Shown: piece by piece, positions 43,757-49,071 of the stretch
How positions within the stretch are numbered: the first letter of the stretch is position 1
Layout of the letters: every line of letters begins with the position of its first letter
Assembly (NCBI RefSeq): GCF_012928505.1
Contig: NZ_JABBJN010000044.1
Location: 1-49,071, forward strand
DNA length: 49,071 nucleotides
Source: Achromobacter sp. Bel
GTDB lineage: Bacteria; Pseudomonadota; Gammaproteobacteria; Burkholderiales; Burkholderiaceae_B
Direction: 5' to 3'
Made by a program: the position numbers and the translations under genes
The notes under the pieces: generated by a model
Database searches by the model: none
What the model was told of the DNA's origin: nothing
What the model saw: the letters and a program-made list of their open reading frames with translations, nothing else

Positions 43757-44374
43757 ATGCAACAACAGACACTACATGCGCCGGCCGCCAGCCGAGGCCT
43801 GCTGCCCGGCTTCGCGGATCCGGTCAACGACGCGCAAACCACCTTCCGCACGGCCTTGCAGGCCCTGGCGCATCCCGGGCGTGTCCTCCCGGTCGTCGCG
43901 GAAAGCGGCGTGCCGGCAGGGCTGTCGCCCGCGATGACGGCGATGCTGCTGACGCTGGTGGACGTGGATACCCCGCTGTGGCTGCCGCGCACCGTGGGCG
44001 CCGACGTGCTGGCGTTCCTGCGCTTTCATTGCGCCTGCCCCATCGTGCCTTCGCCCGCGCTGGCGCGTTTTGCGGCAGTGCCGGCCGGCTGCGATGCCCC
44101 GGCCTTGTCCGCTTGCCACCAGGGCGACCCCGCCTATCCCGATTTGTCCACCACGCTGCTGTTGGACGTCGCGTCCCTGTCCGAAGGCGAGGCCGTCACC
44201 CTGTCTGGTCCGGGCATCCAGACGCGGCAGGCCCTGTCCGTCGACGGCCTTCCCGACGGCTTCTGGCGCGAATGGCGCCTGAATCATCAACGGTTTCCGC
44301 TGGGCGTCGATGTGTTCCTGACGCAGGGACGGCGGATGTGTGGATTGCCGCGCACGACGCGCGTGGAGAACTGA
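43757..44374 (+). CDS. phnH: C-P lyase subunit PhnH
   Basis: 205 aa. PhnH features: LLPGFADPVNDAQTTFRTALQALAHPGRV, LTLVDVDTPLWL, and GPGIQTRQALSVDGLP. It is a structural subunit of the PhnGHIJ core. The frame is open from 43673, but ATG 43757 follows the phnG stop by 1 bp. phnI begins 1 bp after its stop. Confidence 0.94.
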   Translation: MQQQTLHAPAASRGLLPGFADPVNDAQTTFRTALQALAHPGRVLPVVAESGVPAGLSPAMTAMLLTLVDVDTPLWLPRTVGADVLAFLRFHCACPIVPSPALARFAAVPAGCDAPALSACHQGDPAYPDLSTTLLLDVASLSEGEAVTLSGPGIQTRQALSVDGLPDGFWREWRLNHQRFPLGVDVFLTQGRRMCGLPRTTRVEN

Positions 44375-44375
44375 C

Positions 44376-45491
44376 ATGTATGTCGCCGTGAAAGGGGGCG
44401 AACGCGCCATCCTGAATTCCTACCGCATGCTGGACGACTACCGGCGGGGCGATCGCGAGATCCCCGAGCTGAGCCTGGACCAGATCCGCGAACAGATGCC
44501 GCTGGCGGTGTCGCGCGTCATGGCCGAAGGGTCGCTCTACGATCCGCAACTGGCCTCGCTGGCGCTCAAACAGGCCGCGGGCGATGTGATCGAGGCGGTG
44601 TTCCTGCTGCGGGCCTACCGCACCACGCTGTCGCGCTACGGCTACACGCAGCCGATCGACACGGGCGCGATGCGCCTGCAGCGCCGGATCTCGTCCACGT
44701 TCAAGGACGTGCCGGGCGGGCAGATCCTGGGCCCGACCTATGACTACACGCAGCGCCTCTTGGACTTCTCGCTGGAGGCGCAGCGCGAAGCCGATGCGCT
44801 GCCGCCGGGAGACGAGGCGCTGGACAGCGACATGCCCCGCGTGACCGACCTGCTGGCGCATGACGACCTGATCGATGCCGAGGCCGTGCCGGAAGGTGAT
44901 CCCGAACCCTTCGACCTGACGCGCCAACCGCTGGATTTCCCAGCGTCGCGCGCCGCGCGCCTGCAGAACCTGGCGCGCGCCGATGAAGGTTTCCTGCTGT
45001 CCATGGGCTATTCCACGCAGCGCGGCTACGGCAACACCCATCCGTTCGCGGCCGAGATCCGCTATGGCACGCTGGAAGTCGAGATGCACATCGAAGAGCT
45101 GGGCTTTGCCGTGACCGTCGGCGAAATCGAGATCACCGAATGCCAGATGGTCAGCCAGTTCGCGGGCAACGCGGAAGAGGGGCCGAAGTTCACGCGGGGC
45201 TACGGGCTGACGTTCGGCTATGGCGAACGCAAGGCCATGTCGATGGCGCTGGTGGACCGCGCGCTGAAGGCGAAGGACCTGGGCGAACGCGCCGACTCCC
45301 CGGCCAACGACCACGAATTCGTGCTCTACCACAGCGACAACGTCGAGGCCTCGGGGTTCGTGCAGCACTTGAAGCTGCCGCACTACGTCGATTTCCAGGC
45401 CAACCTGGAACTGTTGCGGCGCATGCGCGCCGACCGTGCCGCGCCCCAGCCGGCCACCAATGACCTGATGGACGAGGCGGTTTCCTCATGA
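44376..45491 (+). CDS. phnI: C-P lyase subunit PhnI
   Basis: 371 aa (E. coli 354). Nucleosidase-like core subunit that, with GHL, couples phosphonate to the ribose of ATP with loss of adenine. Seen: MYVAVKGGERAILNSYRML at the start, GGQILGPTYDYTQRLLDFSLE, MGYSTQRGYG-NTHPFAAEIR, and FGYGERKAMSMALVDRAL near 285. It overlaps phnJ by an ATGA. Confidence 0.96.
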   Translation: MYVAVKGGERAILNSYRMLDDYRRGDREIPELSLDQIREQMPLAVSRVMAEGSLYDPQLASLALKQAAGDVIEAVFLLRAYRTTLSRYGYTQPIDTGAMRLQRRISSTFKDVPGGQILGPTYDYTQRLLDFSLEAQREADALPPGDEALDSDMPRVTDLLAHDDLIDAEAVPEGDPEPFDLTRQPLDFPASRAARLQNLARADEGFLLSMGYSTQRGYGNTHPFAAEIRYGTLEVEMHIEELGFAVTVGEIEITECQMVSQFAGNAEEGPKFTRGYGLTFGYGERKAMSMALVDRALKAKDLGERADSPANDHEFVLYHSDNVEASGFVQHLKLPHYVDFQANLELLRRMRADRAAPQPATNDLMDEAVSS

Positions 45492-46369
45492 GCGCACCAC
45501 ACGCAACGGTCGAACGCGACGACCACTACAACTTCGCGTACCTGGACGAATCCACCAAGCGCATGCTGCGTCGCGCGCTGCTCAAGGCGGTGGCGATCCC
45601 CGGCTACCAGGTGCCGTTCGGCAGCCGCGAAATGCCGTTGCCCTACGGCTGGGGCACGGGCGGCATCCAGGTCACCGCGTCCATCATCGGTAAAGACGAT
45701 GTGCTGAAGGTCATCGACCAGGGGTCGGACGACACGACCAACGCCATCAATATCCGCCGCTTCTTCGGCCGGGTTACGGGCGTGGCGACGACGGAATCCA
45801 CACCGGCCGCCACCATTGTGCAGACGCGCCACCGGATCCCCGAAACGCCGCTGGCAGAAGGGCAGGTGATGGTGTTCCAGGTACCGATTCCCGAGCCGCT
45901 GCGCTGGTTGGAGCCCAGCGAAACCGAGACGCGCACGATGCACGCGCTGGCCGAGTACGGCGGCATGCACGTCAAGCTGTACGAAGACATCGCGCAGCAC
46001 GGGCATATCGCCACCACCTACGACTACCCGGTCATCGTGAACGACCGCTACATGATGCGGCCGTCCCCGATTCCGAAGTTCGACAACCCCAAGCTGGACG
46101 GCAGCCCGGCGCTGATGCTGTTCGGCGCGGGCCGGGAAAAGCGGGTGTACGCGGTGCCGCCCTACACCCGGGTCAAGAGCCTGGACTTCGAAGATCACCC
46201 GTTCACGGTGGAGAAGTGGAGCGAGTGCTGCGACCTGTGCGGGTCGCGCGACAGCTTCCTGGACGAGATCATCCTGGACGACGCCGGCACGCGCCGCTTC
46301 GTCTGCTCGGATACCGAATACTGCAACCACCGCCAGACGCAGCAACGCGACAACGAGGCCGCCGCATGA
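45488..46369 (+). CDS. phnJ: C-P lyase radical-SAM subunit PhnJ
   Basis: Cuts the C-P bond of ribose 1-methylphosphonate 5-phosphate by radical chemistry. 293 aa. The iron-sulfur and catalytic Cys are intact: C248-x2-C251-x21-C273 for the cluster and C279 after 5 residues as the thiyl radical Cys. Seen also: HYNFAYLDESTKRMLRRALLKAVAIPGYQVPFGSREMP near the start (in part). It overlaps phnK by an ATGA. Confidence 0.97.
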   Translation: MSAPHATVERDDHYNFAYLDESTKRMLRRALLKAVAIPGYQVPFGSREMPLPYGWGTGGIQVTASIIGKDDVLKVIDQGSDDTTNAINIRRFFGRVTGVATTESTPAATIVQTRHRIPETPLAEGQVMVFQVPIPEPLRWLEPSETETRTMHALAEYGGMHVKLYEDIAQHGHIATTYDYPVIVNDRYMMRPSPIPKFDNPKLDGSPALMLFGAGREKRVYAVPPYTRVKSLDFEDHPFTVEKWSECCDLCGSRDSFLDEIILDDAGTRRFVCSDTEYCNHRQTQQRDNEAAA

Positions 46370-47142
46370 CGCCCCAACCATTGCTTTCCGTGCGCAACAT
46401 GACGCGCACGTGGGACGGCCTGCATGGCTGCCGCGACGTCAGCTTCGACCTGTATCCCGGCGAAGTGCTGTGCGTGGTCGGCGAGTCCGGCTCGGGAAAA
46501 AGCACCTTGTTGTCGGCCGTGTCGTACCAGACCCAGCCCGATGCCGGCAGCGTCTGGTACGACACGCGCGACCAGGGCTTTATCGATCTGGCCGCGCTGC
46601 CCGGCGCGCGGCTGCGGCTGTTGTCGCGCACCGATTGGGGCTTCGTGAGGCAGAACGCGCGTGACGGCCTGCGCATGCAGGTCAGCGCGGGCGCGAACAT
46701 CGCCGAACGGCTGATGGCGGTGGGCGACCGCCACTATGGCGACCTGCGCGACGTGGCGGGCAACTGGCTGCAGAAGATGGAGATCGACGCGGGCCGGCTG
46801 GACGACACGCCGCTGTCATTTTCCGGTGGCATGCAGCAGCGCCTGCAGATCGCGCGCAACCTGGTGACGCATCCGCGACTGGTGTTCATGGACGAGCCCA
46901 CCGCGTCGCTGGACGTGTCGGTGCAGGCGCGCCTGTTGGACCTGTTGCGCCAGTTGGTGGCGGATCTGGGGCTGGCGGCGATCGTTGTCACGCACGACCT
47001 GGCGGTGGCACGCCTGCTGGCGCACCGCACGCTCGTGATGCGCGGCGGCGTCGTGGTGGAAAGCGGGCTGACCGACCAGATCCTTGACGATCCCCAACAC
47101 CCCTACACCCAGTTGCTGGTGTCTTCCATTCTGCAGAGCTGA
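46366..47142 (+). CDS. phnK: C-P lyase ABC-type subunit PhnK
   Basis: 258 aa ABC ATPase that binds the PhnGHIJ core; not a transporter component. Seen: Walker A GESGSGKST at about 40-48, FSGGMQQR, LVFMDEPTASLD, and a C-terminal SGLTDQILDDPQHPYTQLLVSS typical of the oligopeptide/PhnK group. The frame is open from 46216, but ATG 46366 overlaps the phnJ stop. phnL starts 2 bp after the stop. Confidence 0.95.
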   Translation: MTPQPLLSVRNMTRTWDGLHGCRDVSFDLYPGEVLCVVGESGSGKSTLLSAVSYQTQPDAGSVWYDTRDQGFIDLAALPGARLRLLSRTDWGFVRQNARDGLRMQVSAGANIAERLMAVGDRHYGDLRDVAGNWLQKMEIDAGRLDDTPLSFSGGMQQRLQIARNLVTHPRLVFMDEPTASLDVSVQARLLDLLRQLVADLGLAAIVVTHDLAVARLLAHRTLVMRGGVVVESGLTDQILDDPQHPYTQLLVSSILQS

Positions 47143-47144
47143 AC

Positions 47145-47864
47145 ATGCACGTAACCACTCCCATGATCGAGGTGCGGGGCCTCGGAAAGAGGTTCACCCT
47201 GCACAACCAGGGCGGCATCCGCCTGCCCGTGCTGGACGCCGTGGATTTCGACGCGGCCGCCGGCGATTGCCTGGTGCTGGCCGGACCCTCGGGCACTGGC
47301 AAGAGCACCCTGCTGCGGTGCCTGTACGGCAACTATCTGGCCACCGAGGGCAGCATCCGCGTGCGGGCCCACGGCGAATGGGTGGAACTGGCGGGTGCGC
47401 CCGAACAGCGCATTCTGGCGCTGCGCCGCGACGTGATCGGCTACGTCAGCCAGTTCCTGCGGGTCATCCCGCGCGTGTCGGCGCTGGATGTCGTGGCCGA
47501 GCCGCTGCGCATGGCGGGCGTGGATACGGAAGACGCCCGCAGCCAGGCTGGCGCATTGCTGCAGCGCCTGAACGTGCCGCCGCGTCTGTGGGGCTTGGCG
47601 CCAGCCACGTTTTCAGGCGGCGAACAGCAGCGGGTGAACATCGCCCGCGGCTTCATCGCCCGCCATCCCATCCTGTTGCTGGACGAACCCACCGCGTCAC
47701 TGGACGCCGATAATCGCCGCGTCGTGATTGAGCTGATCCATGAAGCGCTGGCCGCGGGCCGTTGCCTGCTGGGCATTTTCCACGACGCCGAAGTGCGCGA
47801 CGCTGTCGCCACGAAAACCCTGGCCTTGCGGCCCGCTCAGCCCGCGATGGCGGACCTGGAGTAA
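47145..47864 (+). CDS. phnL: C-P lyase ABC-type subunit PhnL
   Basis: 239 aa ABC ATPase, partner of PhnK in the C-P lyase complex. Seen: IEVRGLGKRFTLHNQGGIRLPVL (in part), Walker A GPSGTGKST at about 47-55, YVSQFLRVIPRVSALDVVAEPL, FSGGEQQRVNIARGF and ILLLDEPTASLD. It lies 2 bp behind phnK and 2 bp before phnM2. Confidence 0.95.
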   Translation: MHVTTPMIEVRGLGKRFTLHNQGGIRLPVLDAVDFDAAAGDCLVLAGPSGTGKSTLLRCLYGNYLATEGSIRVRAHGEWVELAGAPEQRILALRRDVIGYVSQFLRVIPRVSALDVVAEPLRMAGVDTEDARSQAGALLQRLNVPPRLWGLAPATFSGGEQQRVNIARGFIARHPILLLDEPTASLDADNRRVVIELIHEALAAGRCLLGIFHDAEVRDAVATKTLALRPAQPAMADLE

Positions 47865-47866
47865 TC

Positions 47867-49066
47867 ATGCAGAGCCTCTATCTGACCCATGCCCGCATCG
47901 TGATGCCCGACCGCGTGCTGGAGAACAGCGCCGTGCTGATCGACGACGGCCGCATCGTGGCCATCGAGCCCGTCGGCGCGCGAGCTGACTGCGAGGTCGA
48001 CCTGCAAGGCCAGACCCTGATGCCCGGCCTGATCGACCTGCATTGCGACGCCATCGAAAAAGAAGCCGAGCCGCGATCCCGGGTGTTGTTCCCGCTGGAT
48101 TTCGCGGTGGCGCAGGTGGACCGCCGCAACGCCGCGGCGGGCATCACGACGCCCTTTCACGCGCTGTCGTTCGCCAACAAGGAATGGGGCGTGCGCAACA
48201 ACAAGACGGCGGCGGAAGTGGTGCGCACGGTGCGCGCCTTCCGTCAGCACAGCCTCGTCGACAACCGCGTGCACTGCCGTTACGAAGTCACCGATGAGAC
48301 CTCGGTGGACGTGCTGCGCGCCTTGATGGACGAGGGGGCGGTGGATCTGCTGTCGGTGATGGACCATTCGCCCGGCCAAGGGCAGTTCAAGACGCTGGAA
48401 TCCTATCTGCAGTACATGATGGGCAACCACGCGATGAGCCGTGAGCAGGCGGAAGCCGCCGCCAGCGCCAAGTCGCGGGCGAAGGACGGCGCGGCGGGCC
48501 GGGTGGAGACGCTGTTGTCGCATGCGCAGTCGCTGGGCATCCCCACGGCCAGCCACGACGACGACTCCATCCATCGCATCGCGACCATGCGCAACCTGGG
48601 CGTGGCGATGAGCGAATTCCCGATCACGCTGGACACGGCGCGCGCCGCGGTGTCTTGCGGCCTGCCGACCATCCTGGGCGCGCCCAACGTGCTGCGGGGC
48701 CAGAGCCAGAGCGGATCGATGCGCGCCATCGACGCCATCCGGGCGGGCGTGGCCAGTTGCCTGTGTTCCGACTACCAGCCCTCCACGCTGATCGCCGCGG
48801 CATTCGCGGTGGCGGCGCAGACCGACCTGACCTGGCCGCAAGCCATCGCGTTGGTCACCGCCAACCCCGCCGACGCCTGCGGGCTGTCCGACCGGGGTCG
48901 CATCGCGGTGGGCCAGCGCGCCGACCTGGTGGCGGTGGCACAGGTGGGCGGCATGCCCTTGATCAGCCATACCTGGTCGGCCGGCCGGCTGGTGTTCTCG
49001 ACGCACTACTTGCCGGCGCGGGCGCCGACGGCGGCGGTGCATGACGCACAGCGCGTGGCGGCCTGA
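47867..49066 (+). CDS. phnM: Alpha-D-ribose 1-methylphosphonate 5-triphosphate diphosphatase PhnM
   Basis: 399 aa amidohydrolase. It removes diphosphate to give ribose 1-methylphosphonate 5-phosphate for PhnJ. Closer to E. coli PhnM than the copy at 41071-42264. Seen: LMPGLIDLHCDAIEKE, VMDHSPGQGQF, ASHDDDS, GAPNVLRGQSQSG and SDYQPSTL. It ends phnGHIJKLM, 5 bp before the window edge. Confidence 0.96.
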   Translation: MQSLYLTHARIVMPDRVLENSAVLIDDGRIVAIEPVGARADCEVDLQGQTLMPGLIDLHCDAIEKEAEPRSRVLFPLDFAVAQVDRRNAAAGITTPFHALSFANKEWGVRNNKTAAEVVRTVRAFRQHSLVDNRVHCRYEVTDETSVDVLRALMDEGAVDLLSVMDHSPGQGQFKTLESYLQYMMGNHAMSREQAEAAASAKSRAKDGAAGRVETLLSHAQSLGIPTASHDDDSIHRIATMRNLGVAMSEFPITLDTARAAVSCGLPTILGAPNVLRGQSQSGSMRAIDAIRAGVASCLCSDYQPSTLIAAAFAVAAQTDLTWPQAIALVTANPADACGLSDRGRIAVGQRADLVAVAQVGGMPLISHTWSAGRLVFSTHYLPARAPTAAVHDAQRVAA

Positions 49067-49071
49067 CGGCT

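Overview
The window looks like chromosome of a GC-rich betaproteobacterium of the Alcaligenaceae, most like Achromobacter or Bordetella. This rests on gene content and order (tkt-gap-pgk, two Bug-type periplasmic receptors, an infA with a C-terminal extension, the DUF3141-Pta-AckA-FabI operon, a C-P lyase locus) and on codon use. Assignment below family level is inference. No rRNA, tRNA, insertion sequence, prophage or CRISPR array was seen.

Layout. 1-4.5 kb: 3' part of a malic enzyme gene (maeB), then a patatin-like lipase and a barstar-like protein, facing rsmE and a small coiled-coil membrane protein. 4.7-9.05 kb: central carbon operon tkt-gap-pgk, with a 22-bp hairpin between gap and pgk. 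9.2-12.2 kb: a Bug receptor divergent from a SulP transporter. 12.3-17.8 kb: minus-strand operon DUF3141 (PHA-synthase-like hydrolase with a Lys/Ala tail), Pta-like acyltransferase, acetate kinase, FabI. 18-25.2 kb: small metabolic and stress genes (YfcF glutathione transferase, DHCW cupin, GNAT, cbpA-cbpM behind a sigma-32-like promoter, azlCD, another GST, a DsbA-fold protein, Pit phosphate transporter).

25.3-26.6 kb holds the most unusual item: an isolated DltD-like acyltransferase followed by an unlisted 41-codon gene. Its product is one membrane helix ending in FQYSKF, which matches the FxYxxF carboxy-terminus of DltX microproteins. No DltA, DltB or DltC lies nearby. 26.9-31.4 kb: mog, a lipoprotein, a Tat-exported M23 protein, infA, and an ArsR-SRPBCC pair whose promoter lies between two identical-arm operators and which probably makes a leaderless mRNA.

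31.6-49.07 kb is a phosphonate locus in three transcription units: phnCDE (transport), phnM1-DUF1045-phnN on the minus strand, and phnGHIJKLM (C-P lyase), with the GntR-type regulator phnF between the last two. A 5.3-kb block splits phnCDE from the rest. It holds a zeta-type toxin-antitoxin pair and a gamma-glutamyltransferase/Bug/GAF operon with a divergent LysR regulator. There are two PhnM paralogues and no PhnP. The 2H-phosphoesterase DUF1045, coupled to phnN, may do PhnP's job. A shared 16-bp site containing GTCTAGAY lies upstream of both phnM1 and phnG and is a good candidate PhnF operator.
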